In this document: positions 47,399 through 59,099 of the stretch, one piece after another
Layout: each line of letters begins with the position of its first letter
Numbering within the stretch: the first letter of the stretch is position 1
Origin: Ptychodera flava
Lineage: Eukaryota > Hemichordata > Enteropneusta > Ptychoderidae
Assembly (NCBI RefSeq): GCF_041260155.1
Contig: NC_091933.1
Span: forward strand, 35,506,293-35,570,292
DNA: 64,000 bases
Reading direction: 5' to 3'
The notes under the pieces: generated by a model
Told to the model about the DNA's origin: nothing
Database searches by the model: none
What the model saw: the letters and a program-made list of their open reading frames with translations, nothing else
Translations under genes and position numbers: made by a program

Positions 47399-48084
47399 GT
47401 GTCTTGTAATATATGTAGTATTTTGTAATATATATATTTAAAACATTCAGTCATTCACTGTTTTAATGAAATTGTTGACATGTCACTTGTAAGATATGAA
47501 TTTCAAAGTTTGAATACAGTATTTTGAGTGAGCTGTGAATGTATTTCACAGTTTCTATGCATAACCTGATGTCAAGAACGGTTGTACATAAATGGATGTC
47601 AATCATTAATATCAAAGAGAGAACATCAGTAAATCAAAAACTTTGATGGGTGTTTAGACTTATCAGCCATCCAGTTACGTCTCCTGAGAATAAATAGAGA
47701 GCTATTTTTATTAGTTGTAGCCAAATCTGATGTGCGCAGTATCTGAGAGGACCTTTTATATTAACGTTGAAACCATAAAAACACACAAATAATGACAAAA
47801 CTGCCTTTTGTTAACTATCATTTTAGTCATGAATAAAAAATCACCTTTTACTGAAAACCCGTAACACAAAGGAAAATCGTTACATCAATGAGAATGAAAA
47901 ATATCGTGTCATTTTCCTCTTTCTAAAATATGTCACTGTATCAAATAAATTGTGAAATATTAGTGCATGTTGCTTTCTTATACTGAAATCTCATAGAGAA
48001 AACAGGAAAGAATAAGTAATTTGTCATGCTTTTCATATGAACTGTAGATTTCATAATGATTAGTACACTTTGCAAAACAGACCT

Positions 48085-48330
48085 TCAGTTTGCATACATC
48101 CAGATATCTCTGATGTATATCTGATATATCAAAATTATTGTAACTGAATGATGCAATTTGTGGCTGGTATGATGCTTTGCGTAAGCGACTTTCAATTTGC
48201 AAACATCCAGATATCTCTGATATATATCTCTGATATATATTAAAGCTACGTGGCAGAACGGCGTGTCGAAAAATATATGTCTGATATATTAAAGTTACGC
48301 GTCCGAAGGGCGCGCCGAAAAATGCAACTG
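48085..48330 (+). repeat. Local tandem duplications (about 107 bp and about 51 bp)
   Basis: The phrase tgcatacatccagatatctc near 48091 recurs as tgcaaacatccagatatctc near 48198. Next to it, a second pair of units reads gatatattaaagctacg and gatatattaaagttacg, each followed by a phrase ending cgaaaaat. Both pairs are imperfect. Confidence 0.7.
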
Positions 48331-48543
48331 TGATATGAAATTCGTGGCTGGTACGATGTATTTTAGGAAGTATGACCCCATGTTGTTGCAATTCAAAAAC
48401 ACACTGACCCCCCCCCCCCCCCACATTGAGCATTTTAAAAACACCGCGACTCCCATCACCAATGTCAAAAAAGGTTGACCCCAGATGAATCCACTTTCCC
48501 ACCCACCCGGCGGAAGAAACTGACCAGTCCGTAAGGCCCAGGG

Positions 48544-51500
48544 ATTGTATTCATGACGTGTTCATGACGCTAGGTCTCTTTAGCGACAGCTGTCGGTGCG
48601 TTGTCAATATGATCTGCTAATCATTGAGTGACACCTCACTTGAAATAAGATGTAATTTCTCGTATTACTTCATTTTTATAATTAATAAAATATTGTATGA
48701 AAGTCAAAGAGTGTGGTCGCATTCGCTGCCAATCGGAATTAGGCCTAAATAATTCGGTCAAAATACGAATTCAAAGCCATTTTTCCGAATCGCATATTTC
48801 TCATTGACACACAGAGGTATCTGCAAATTTGCTCAGCCTACACACACTATTATTTGTTTTCTGTTTTTGATGACGATTTGTCTGTACTGATGATTATGAA
48901 AACACAATTACACATCATTCACATCATTCATTGACGGATTATGATGACAACAGCTGTCTGGCATCAAATGTCCTCCATATTACCACTATTAGTGCTCGAA
49001 TACGAAACATAAGCAGGGCGACTCATAAACGTTCCACCACTCCATTTCTATAACGCTTGATCTATTTTCCGAATATGTTTGTTCTATATTTATTTACAAT
49101 GCAGTTTCTTGTTTTACTCCTTGAACCAGACCGATATTCCTGCAGGGTGTTCATCTTGTCAATGTAACCTACATGCGTTGATGTCAAATGGCATTGTGAT
49201 GGGGCTAGAAGGGGCTCCGTGGCATTGTTGACAACTGAATTCTGGTCCGGACTAGAATGATCAACGATGATCTTTCATATTGTACAGAATAATTTACTCT
49301 GTGTTCCAACATCATTTAGGGATAAGTAGAAGAAACTGAAGTGTTCGTTGTTTCTGTAACAAAATTAAGTGAAAATGTTATCTGAATTTGCATCTATTGT
49401 CCTGCACTCGAATTAATTGCTTACGTTTATTTTAATCCGATTCGGTGCAATCACCAAAACTGTCGTAAAGATCAGCATTAATTCTGTTAACCCGACTAAA
49501 TTTTCTAAAAATACATTTCAATTAGGTAGAGGACCTATGTCGGCAATTGATCATGTGACGTGGTTCAAAAGATTATTCATAAAAGGGAATATAATGTTTA
49601 TGTCAGATAAATGGTGATTAGTGGTGCACAGCTTTGTGAATGTAACGACACAGGCTCGGTATTGATGTCCGCAAGGGTAAGCCGCATGGTTGCTGTTTTA
49701 TCAAATATGTCAGTGGACCTGGTACCCCTCGTTTGTAAACAGTGACAATGCCGCGTGTCATATGTCGATTAAATATATCCGTGAGAGATTTAATGGTTGG
49801 TATTTAAGTATATTCCACCATTCTACTCGCATTGCATTCCCCGTGTGTCATGACAGCAGCCGTCTACAAATTCGTCTGAACGAAACAGGACGGTACATAG
49901 ACAACGCGAGCTCACTCATTTCATCTAATATCCACACATAGACATCCTCTCGCACTCACTCACCTTAACCTACCGTGATAATATAAGGTGTGTAGAAGGT
50001 ATGCAATTGCCCCCTCAACCTCCACGTACGCATACATATACACGCAGGCATTTATCTAGGAAAATTTTCGTCCAATTCACTTTTCTCACTTCCGTCAACG
50101 GTAGATGAAATGAAACATATCTGACTGTGTAAAACCACGGTCCCTCTGTCACCGCTAGAGGGACCGTGGTAAAACTTACACTTAGTACCCGGCCGTTTAC
50201 ATAGTAAGGTTAAGTTCATGTTGTGCGTCAGTCAGCCATGGACTCAGTAATGCCACGTCATTCAAATTAAAACACAGGCTAACAAACGTTTTCGACAACT
50301 GTATAATTTAATCACCGACCATTAAGTACACCGACTGCCCGTCCCGTATTGCTACAACATTATTTTTTATTTTACTGCCCACTGATTATCTTATTTCAAT
50401 GTGCCATTTTGCTAGAACACATGTTATGAAGTTTACCTGATCGTCAGTTTTTACTTTTCGTACAGAAAACATCATTTTGGGACAGACTAGGAATCTAGGA
50501 CACATTGTGGAACTCTGGAAATCTTACAATTCTTTGTTTTGGATTCGATTCTTCAATTTGTACAGAAAATTAAGGTTATTTTGCCGACTTGTGTTTGTGG
50601 AAGTCGAAATGTTTTAAGTAGAGTTTATTATAGGATGGTGGTCATTTCGAGTTTCAAATATCGGTGAAAGTTTTATTTCTCTGATCGGAAAGTTTTTACT
50701 TCGACTCTTGATGTCCATTCTTACGAGTCTGAAAGAGAAGACTTTGTGAATCCTCCTTCGAGACAACTTTTTCAAAAAGAGCAAGAGCTTAATGTTGGTC
50801 GATCCTTCAACATTCATTGCTTAGCGCCACCATACAGCACGGGCACGGTTCTACCATTTGTAAAATCTATGGCCACAGCATGGGCAATAATATCTTCTTT
50901 AAATCCTTGTAACTATAGCTATTTTTCTTATCCCCTAGTCAAGATGAAACAAGCAACATGAACAATGTAAACAAATGATACGTAACTACGTACGGTAACT
51001 ATTGTTGCAATGAGGGCCTGACACGGTTTCCCTAAAGATGTGGCTTAGGGAAAGACATTCGCGAAATTTAACTATACAAGATATGGGACTTATACGGAAT
51101 GGACAAAGGCCCGATATGAATTATAACGTTCCGGTTGCGGAAGAAGATAGCCGTCTTCTGCCACTGCCGCCATTTCTACCAATCATTGCCGCATCAGAAA
51201 CGACCAAAGTACTTCAGCCGTTCGTCTTTATTAGTGATAAACATTGACATTTGCCTTCTATTTCCTATGTTAATGACGTTTTTTAAATTTTCATCCGACT
51301 TCAAGACGATGGGCAGCATTTCTGCAGAATTTCTTACCGATCGATCTCCGGATCATTTCGATACACTGTTCTTCTAGATAGTTTGCAGCATGGATTTCCT
51401 GACTGTCCGTGAACTTGATCAGATACTCTTCAACCTCTTGCAAGACGTTCATGGCGGTCTGATGATTTTGCGTTCCTAGGCGTTGAACACTATGGCGCAA

Positions 51501-51981
51501 ATGTCGTTGGAAGGCGTTTCCTTGGTGACATGTTCTTACTTATCAGGAAGTGATAGCAAAACTATTGATAAGCCATCGAAAAGTTCGGGAAAATGAGCAA
51601 ACAGTATTGTGTCCCCTCTTCTAGGAAGTGGAGGAGGGGCCATATCCCCATTTTCCCCGATCGCTTCCCACATCACTGATTTGAGGACCGACTGCGACGG
51701 TCAAGCATAGTTTGTCATTGGACATACATTGCTGAACTGATGGAGAGACGTGGCCAAACGTTACTTTCACCGGCGAGTTATAAGTACGACGCACGGGCTT
51801 AGTTTTCCAGATTACTTCCCTTGTATTTAGCCAGTCTGCTCATCCGATTGCAAGTATCTTTTCGTCTATTACCACAGTAACAATGGTATTATTAAAGAAT
51901 AATGCAACAAAAAAAACTATACCAAATTAAGTTAAGCATCCACCCACCCAAAGTTGCAGACAAGTAAAAATCACAGTCCGT
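48544..51981. other. Intergenic region, no gene supported
   Basis: There are several short open frames but no recognised domain. One minus-strand frame of about 80 codons at 51291-51540 reads like protein (see findings) but is unconfirmed. A 34-bp palindrome lies at 50138-50172. Confidence 0.4.
50138..50172. repeat. Short palindrome
   Basis: The arms ccacggtccctct and agagggaccgtgg are perfect complements with an eight- to nine-base spacer. A similar, smaller hairpin (cagtccctc with gagggactg) sits at about 28426-28451, so both may derive from one repeat family. Confidence 0.8.
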
Positions 51982-53904
51982 CTAGCTAATGGCTAGAGAG
52001 TGCAAGTTTAACTGGTTTTTTCGTCTCTTTTTCTGCTGATGTTTATTTTTCGACTTTTTGTCGCCCTTCTTCTTCTTCTTCTTGTTCTTCTTCTCCTCCT
52101 CCCCCTCATCGTCCCCCTTCTTATCAGAATGTAAGGGTTTTCCTACCCCTGGAGGACCTGGAGGAAGTATTGGCTGTGGTAGTTTCCACCATGGAGTAGC
52201 TTTTACATCGGGAGGGAGTGGACTCGGCTTACCATAGTAGATGAACCTTGCAACTTCTCCGACGGTGCTTTCTAGTGCCCTGATAGAAATCGGGTCAAGA
52301 TTACCGAGAGACTCGATCGGAAACTGTATGGCGTAACGCTTCTCTCTCCAATTGACTGTCTTGTAGGTTCCCGTTTGCCAGGGTTGACTTTTTTCTGGCA
52401 AGCCGTCGATTGAGAGATGGGTGACGTGGATAAGTTCACTGCGCTCATTGGCGAGCTGGGTCGGGTAAAGAATGCTGTTGCAGAGACGGCACTCTCCATC
52501 GTATTTCATGTAGTTTGTGTAGTACAGACGCAGAAACGAGGTGTCTCTCGCAGACAGAATAAGGCTGTTTGAAACACGTCGAGCATCGTTTGACAGACCC
52601 ATAACGAATTCGTAATATTGCAGCTGTTTCAGTGAATTAACAAAGAACACGTCGGCATCAGCTACGACGCCACCTAATGACAACAGCGTAACGATCTTAG
52701 TAATATCAGCTGAGTGGTCAGCCATCTTGGGGTTGATAGGACTCATGAAAATCTCTTTCAGCTGCGCTGTGTCGAGTACCTCCAAATTTGGAATCTTTTT
52801 CGCTTCTTCCCACCAGACACCCGTCGGCTCACAGTCCGTGTGAAAGTAAATTCTTGGAGGTTTCACGATCCGATAGGCGCTGATCAAACTTAGCAGATTG
52901 TAAAAGTGAAAGGTTTTGCAATTAAACCACATGTAATGCACGATATTGGGTACGATGACATATTTGTTCCGTTCAAGTGTAGCCTTTACGTGCTCTTTTG
53001 CAATTCCCTCTCCAGTCGATGCTTGCTCGTCCTTCTTTGGTGCAGGCAGGGTGCTAGTTGCACTGTTTTGCGCCTGGGAGAGCTGTTCTTGGTGCTCTCG
53101 TTCGGCACGGCGCAATGTCGTTTCGATTTCCGTCTGACGATCCGAAAGATGTCTGAAAGAACAAGCATTGTGCATAAGCATTAAAGAAATGGTGTTTTGC
53201 TGACCTGGAAATTTGCCACAGGCGAACTAGGAGTAAATAGTTAAAGAAATACGATATTAATATCATAATTATGAAATATTGATATTATCAATACGGCCGT
53301 TTTGGTATTACAACAGTGTAGAGCTTCCTTTCTGCTCAGCGATACTTGATAAGATCACTGAAAGTGCATGAATTATATTGGATATCGTAGTCTACGGACT
53401 TCTATGGCGCGTCCAATAGAACGTGCCGTAGATTAAGATGTCCAGTATATGTAATTTATACACGTTCAGTGATTTCATCAAGTATTGCTTAGCAGAAAAG
53501 AAGCTCAACTCTGACTAGGTACCAAAACGGTTTTATTGATAATATCGATATTTCATAAATGTGATATCAATATCATATTTCTCAGACTATTTTGTACTAG
53601 TTCGCCTGTGAATTTGCGGGTCTCAACACCATTCGAACTGCGGCCACTCGAAGAAAGTGGAGCGCCACCGTTCATGGGCCAACAGACTGAAGGAACCCGT
53701 TGCTACAAACGGAAAGAGGAACGCTTCATGTAATTCATCGGCTTTGTGACTTTGCTATTCTACGATGCCATGAAATTTCCCCGTCTTAGTTGCCACTGTT
53801 TGCCGCTGAATCCATCTTTTCATTTATTTCCTTCTTTACTCAAGTGTTTCAATCAAAATCGCGTGCGCAAAGACCAAGAGCACGTACAGAGCGACAAATA
53901 TCAT
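51982..53904 (-). CDS. DXD-family glycosyltransferase with lysine-rich tail (copy 2)
   Basis: The main exon, 53152 down to 51982, encodes the catalytic domain: VIVPNIVHYMWFNCKTF, YFHTDCEPTGVWWEE, GGVVADADVFFVNSL (DXD as DAD), YEFVMGL and FLRLYYTNYMKYD. It is preceded by a clear acceptor (gttctttcag) in phase 2. One candidate first exon, 53904 down to 53840, encodes a hydrophobic start (MIFVALYVLLVFAHAIL) suited to a signal anchor and ends in phase 2 before gtaaag. That gives 411 residues with the DXD at about 187-189. The alternative is splicing from the upstream gene (see findings). The last 45 residues are unusually basic (KKNKKKKKKGDKKSKNK). The intron holds a large palindrome. The catalytic part is firm; the first exon is tentative. 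Confidence 0.8.
53210..53617. repeat. Large imperfect palindrome (about 200-bp arms) in a glycosyltransferase intron
   Basis: The outer ends pair as atttgccacaggcgaacta with tagttcgcctgtgaatttgc. The complementarity continues inward through the blocks gatattatcaata, ccgttttggta, gatacttgat and gatcactgaaagtg to a centre near 53412. The arms diverge by scattered changes. It fits a fold-back or long-TIR MITE. It fills most of the 687-bp intron predicted for copy 2. Confidence 0.8.
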
Positions 53905-54057
53905 ACAGATTATGTTCTTAATAATGTCAAACCTATTGTTTACAAGCAAGGGCGTCGAAAGAAGACCGGGCTTTGCACTTATAAGTTTTCAGATTGAAAG
54001 TCAACAAGTCGCCGTTAAATTTATCAGACAAAAAAAATAAAATCTGTCATCGCCTAC

Positions 54058-55377
54058 TCACTTTGACGTCTGCCACCATCGAGGAGGTGTGATATTTGTT
54101 GGAATAACCTCTCTCATGTTGTAGTATACGTATCGCGACACCTCGCCGGCTGTGTTGTTCAATGTCTTTATGCTCTCCGGATTCAATTGTTCAAGGGGGG
54201 TCTTTACAAAGAAGTGCAAGGTGTACCGCGTGTGCTTCCAGTCGAAGTTCTCATTTAACTGAATCTTCCAGAGGTCTCGAACCGAGCAAACCAATGTGAA
54301 TAGTTCGATGTGAATTAGATTTCTATTAAAGTACGCAATTCTACTCGGGATTTCGACAGAATTGCAAAGGTAGCAGCTCTCGTTGTAGAATTTATAGCTC
54401 TCGTAATACAGTCTCAAAAACCGTGAGTCCTTTCTTGAAATTATTACCGCATTGTTCAGCCTCCCTTCACGGGGTCGGCCCATGACGAAATCGTAATGCC
54501 GCAGCGGTTCCAGCGAATTCACGACGAAGACGTCAGGGTCGAAGTAGACGCCTCCGTACTCGAGAAGTACCCGCAGCCTGGCGACATCCGCGCTGTGAGT
54601 TGACCAAAACGGATTCAGCTCGTGACCAAAGACAGACGTCGGCATTTCCAGCAACATCACCTCGAGGACTGGGATAAGCTTAGCCTCGGTCCACCATCGG
54701 CCAGTCGGCTCACAGTCGGTATGAAAGAGAATCCTGTCGGCTTTCATGACTGAGTACACGCTCAGCAAACTGATAAGGTGGTAGAATGTAAAATCACGAC
54801 AGGTAAACCAGACAAAGTGGGCGATGTTCGGAACCACCGGGTGATCCTGGGGTCTAAGCGTTCCATTGAACCAGTTTTGTTCGTATTCCAGCGCATTTCT
54901 AACCTCAACATTTTGTGTATCTGGACTCTTCATGGCAAACAGCTTATCATAGTCAATACCTGTTCTTGAATCCGTTTCTACCGGTCCGCGTGTTGTGACT
55001 TTGACTGGGAAACCTGTTGTCTCCATCCGTGATGTCATTTTCTCCGTTGTAACCATGACCCCTTGTGCCGTTTCAGCGTCATCTTCGCCTTCCGACCGAT
55101 CAGGATAGTCGATTACACTTTCGCCTGCCGATTCCGTCTCTTCGCTTTCGGAGGCGACGTTCTGCTTCAGCGACGTGAGTTCCGCTCGAGAGTCAACAGA
55201 CACAGATTTCTGGATCGACGTTGACAGCGACGGCGGCGACGGATGCTGGCCGACGAGCCACAGATGGTATAGATACAAAACAGCAACCCATGCCAGGATG
55301 AAGAGGAAATTTCGAGTTTGAAGTGTCTGGTCAATTCGCGTCACCAGGCGACTACAAACACGACGTAAACTCAGCAT
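54058..55377 (-). CDS. Type II membrane glycosyltransferase, DXD family (copy 3)
   Basis: The single-exon frame of 439 residues begins MLSLRRVCSRL. A signal anchor lies at about 24-43 (FLFILAWVAVLYLYHLWL), followed by a long acidic, Ser/Thr-rich stem to about 165. The catalytic part shares with copy 1 WFNGTLRPQDHPVVPNIAHF, LFHTDCEPTGRWW, EYGGVYFDPDVFVVNSLEPL (DXD is Asp280-Pro-Asp282), HYDFVMGRP, LNNAVIISRKDSRFLRLYYE and NPESIKTLNNTAGEVSRYVY. It is clearly a paralogue of copy 1. The TGA stop overlaps a good splice donor (aaa/gtgagt, the GT at 54061-54060), so a longer spliced product is possible. Predicted role: a Golgi sugar transferase of unknown specificity. Confidence 0.9.
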   Translation of the reverse strand: MLSLRRVCSRLVTRIDQTLQTRNFLFILAWVAVLYLYHLWLVGQHPSPPSLSTSIQKSVSVDSRAELTSLKQNVASESEETESAGESVIDYPDRSEGEDDAETAQGVMVTTEKMTSRMETTGFPVKVTTRGPVETDSRTGIDYDKLFAMKSPDTQNVEVRNALEYEQNWFNGTLRPQDHPVVPNIAHFVWFTCRDFTFYHLISLLSVYSVMKADRILFHTDCEPTGRWWTEAKLIPVLEVMLLEMPTSVFGHELNPFWSTHSADVARLRVLLEYGGVYFDPDVFVVNSLEPLRHYDFVMGRPREGRLNNAVIISRKDSRFLRLYYESYKFYNESCYLCNSVEIPSRIAYFNRNLIHIELFTLVCSVRDLWKIQLNENFDWKHTRYTLHFFVKTPLEQLNPESIKTLNNTAGEVSRYVYYNMREVIPTNITPPRWWQTSK

Positions 55378-58300
55378 TACTCAAGGGTGATGGAATTAGG
55401 TCAGGGGATGGCGTACATACTAGCAAAGATCGCGTGGCACAATGGTGTTACGGATGAAAGACACAAATTCACATTTGAGGACATTTCAGGGAAATTTTGT
55501 GTTATCGATGATGATAATGTCGAACGTGAAGTTTGTGCTACAAAGTTCTTCCACCCTACGACTACGAGACCTACCAGTTTAAATGAAGATGCAATTAAAA
55601 TGGACATGATTTCCATTTAATTGTAGACGGGGACTTCGCCACCTTAAAGCTTTGAGCATTTACATTTCAATAAATTATTCTTCAGAAGTGATGAGATGCA
55701 TTTACGGGAATAGTCCAGCAAATAGACAGATTTAATAAATTTCCTCATTGTTTCTATCGCTTCAGTTTTTGTCCAATAGCACATCCTCATCGCCTTTTTT
55801 TCGCAAACTTCTTCATTTACAAACAAGTCCCCATCATTCGAGCCACAGATATCGCGAAAAACAGTCAACAAGGCAACTCAGTGGATGACAATTATATTTC
55901 TCCGGGTGGCTAAGCACATGTAACAGCTGCTGGTTTCATGAAATGTACAATGTATAGGGGCATGGATCGTGCCAATATCTCATTCCCATTCACTGTGCAT
56001 GTCAGGTCATCACGTGAGGGCGTTGCCTGTATAAATATTCAGACATCCCGATATGGATAAGCAGCCGTATCGACTTGAGGGGATATACAATGGGGAGGTG
56101 ATCTTTGAGGGGCTCTGTAAACGCAATAATTCATACGCAAACCCGTGACGAGTTTTTTTCGAGATGGCAACGGTTTGGAAAAAGCGCAATGTGATTTGGG
56201 TCGAAACGCAAAGAGCGAATTAAAATGGAAATGCCTGAATGATGAACCCTCCAAAAATGCATTCTAGAGAATCGGAGAATATTCGAGAAAAGGGGAGCAT
56301 GGGAAGTTGGGGTCTACAGGATGGATGGCCAAACCACGTGCGGGAGATAAATGGTTTCCGACGGAAAACATACACAAGTATATCACCACGAATTGCCCGA
56401 CAGGTGTTGGAGATATAGCTGGGTACTGACACACGTGGTATCCAAGCAAACGTCATTTGTTTCAACCGGAGAAACTTGATGTATCTCAAAGATAGAAAAT
56501 ATCAGAGAGGAACTAAGATCATGTTGTGTAAGTCTCACAATGTCAACATTTCAAAACATCTCAATTTGTCGAAAAGCATGGTAGAAATGCGTCATTTGGT
56601 CCCAATTTTTCTGAGCATGCGTGCTTGTAAGTTACGGTGATAGCAGTTGTGTATATATCGCAAAGTGTATGTATTCCGGGCTTTCTCCGATAAAGTTTAG
56701 ACTATTATCGCATTGGACGACAGAACGGAAGTAAGTTTTCGAACGATGATTAATTTGTTATGTCTAAGTTTCACAATAAAGCTAGGGCACTCAAAACGGA
56801 CCGTAGTTGTTTGCTTTCGGGGAGAAAAAGAGAGGTGTCGCTAGGTCGGACAGTTCTGGCAAAGACGGCAGATTTCAATATCGTGTGGGGACTGTGTTTT
56901 TTTTTCGTCAAACCAAGGTAGGATTTATTAAGCCTGTAGTTGTCGATCATATTCGAACGCTCGGACCCTGTGGCTCGAGTAAGAGAAATTAATTTCTTTA
57001 TAATAGTTTGCGCTCATTAGTAAAACGCGTTCCGTCGTAATTGTTGGAACTGAGTTGAGCGTATACGTACATACTTATGCACCAGTTTGCTGCAGACATG
57101 ATGAAGCTCAGAGTGGATATCGGGGTATGTTAAAATTTAATAATTTATTAACTAAGACGCCACATCTTACACGAAGGGAAAGCTTCCATAGGTGAGATTA
57201 TTTATTAACCAATACGCGGCCTCGTACGGAAAGGGAAAACTTGCATAGGTGATTCTGTGAGGCAAATACTGACATAAAGTACATGTAATATTAAAAACTC
57301 TGAAAACGCTGGCTCACAGGAGCGACGGATAACCGAAAACTTGAGCGAATTTACAAATCTCCCGCCGAAATGATATTTATTGTCATATATTGACGTCCCT
57401 TACAAATTGTTCGAGAGTATTGGCTTTAGGCCAAAAAAATATATTTGTTTCTGGTCAGCGCGTGCGTCATTTCAGGACCCGCGCGTCGTGTCTATTTCCA
57501 CGTATAATGCTGGGTGAGTCAGAATTTCGTGTGGTGGCCGGCTTCAATTCAAAATTGTTATGATTTATGTCCAAAAATGCTAAAAGAAAATGGAATTATT
57601 TTGCGGCCAATGATGAAAGACAATAACAGTTGCATCAATAGTGCCAAACCAGGATTGTTGGAAATAAAAAATGTAGAAAAGGGGAAAATCGCATCATCGC
57701 ATCACTTTTGCTGAATGTCAAGGACCAGAAATAAATCTTCCTTTTTTTGCCTTATTTCAAAAACGTTTCGTAGAGACAATGGGGAAGCTACCGAGGCTAT
57801 ACGGGTTGGACAGCAGATAGTACAGTGTGTATGTACTCGCCATCTCAAGGTCGTCCAAGGTACGACCACCATGACAATGTCAGTTGCGTCCTTTGGAGCC
57901 ATCCTTGGTGATCAGAGCCCATTTAAGTATAATTCACTATCAAAAAACACACCGTGTACTTTATTCCCGTGCTGCGGCGGCCTTGTTACGTTCAAGGCAA
58001 AAGACATAATTGGGAGACATAATTTCAGCAATAAAATTCTAGATAAAGAAAGATATACCCTGACCAGCCTTGTGAAGAATATAATTTTTAGAGGACGCGC
58101 GTGACTGTGTTTAGATGTTCAAAAGCGGCGTCGAGGGAAAACAACCGGTTACGTCCACGATAAACATTTCCACATCGCGTACTTGGTTGCTTTAAGATAA
58201 ATCTCTAAACCTGACATCCTCATATCAGTGTCTTGAATCAAAATGACTGCAGTGAAAACGTCCTTCGAAAGAGCAATTTGATCTCATTCAGCAACTTTTG

Positions 58301-58530
58301 TTTAACAAAGTTCTCGAACATTTCAACACATCAGAGCTACCAACCGTTTCCTTTGATCATTTAGGTCACTTAAGTTGTAAACTGGCATTTATTGTCGTGT
58401 TTTCGAATCTATCGAGCTAACAAACTGATGTAACAAAACGTGCCTGTTTTCATGTATGACGGCATCGAAGTTTGTCCTTTTAGTCTTATTATACTGTTTC
58501 CCCCTTTACTCAGTTTTTTCCTTTCTTGCG
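55378..58530. other. Gene-poor region upstream of glycosyltransferase copy 3
   Basis: The left end should hold the copy 3 promoter (minus strand). Open frames at 55387-55620 and 57715-58104 (+) show no recognisable domain. No structured repeat was seen. Confidence 0.4.
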
Positions 58531-58537
58531 TTTTTGG

Positions 58538-58790
<253 letters not shown>

Positions 58791-58877
58791 TCCTTTAAGG
58801 CACATGTATAGATATTGAGATAGCTGGAGTGAAGAGCAATGGTTGGGATAAGTTTGATGTCCAACTGAATTGTGAAA

Positions 58878-59095
58878 GGACAACGACGATGATGACGATG
58901 TGGCGATGACGACGATGATGACGATTACGTCGAAGAAGGTTATGACGGTGATAAATGATGACGATGACGATGCTCAACAGCAACAACAGCCGCTGCAGCA
59001 TTAAAATAGCCCGATAACACCACCACTAACGAAAACAACTACATCTACAACTACAACAACAAAAAAAACAACAATAACATCATCATCATCACCAT
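58878..59095 (+). repeat. Trinucleotide-rich low-complexity tract
   Basis: An imperfect run of GAC/GAT triplets (gacgatgatgacgat type) passes into AAC/ACA triplets and CATCAT units. It is simple-sequence DNA without coding evidence. Confidence 0.8.
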
Positions 59096-59099
59096 CGAC

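Larger units (their letters stand above)
47176..48543. mobile_element. Candidate non-autonomous DNA element with ~43-bp inverted ends
   Basis: The left end (ccccggggttttaagggact, continuing to about 47220) and the right end (about 48498-48543, ending gaccagtccgtaaggccc) are imperfect reverse complements, sharing the cores gactggtcaatttcttcg and cggaagaaactgaccagt. The interior has an AT microsatellite and repeated sub-blocks near 48090-48330 but no transposase. I read it as a non-autonomous DNA transposon; the target duplication was not resolved. Confidence 0.5.

Noticed and set aside
47149-47454. 101-codon minus-strand frame with a YIYIYI run
   Set aside because: It is produced by the (AT)n microsatellite.
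57715-58104. 129-codon plus-strand frame
   Set aside because: It has no recognisable domain and no splice or promoter context; left as unsupported.
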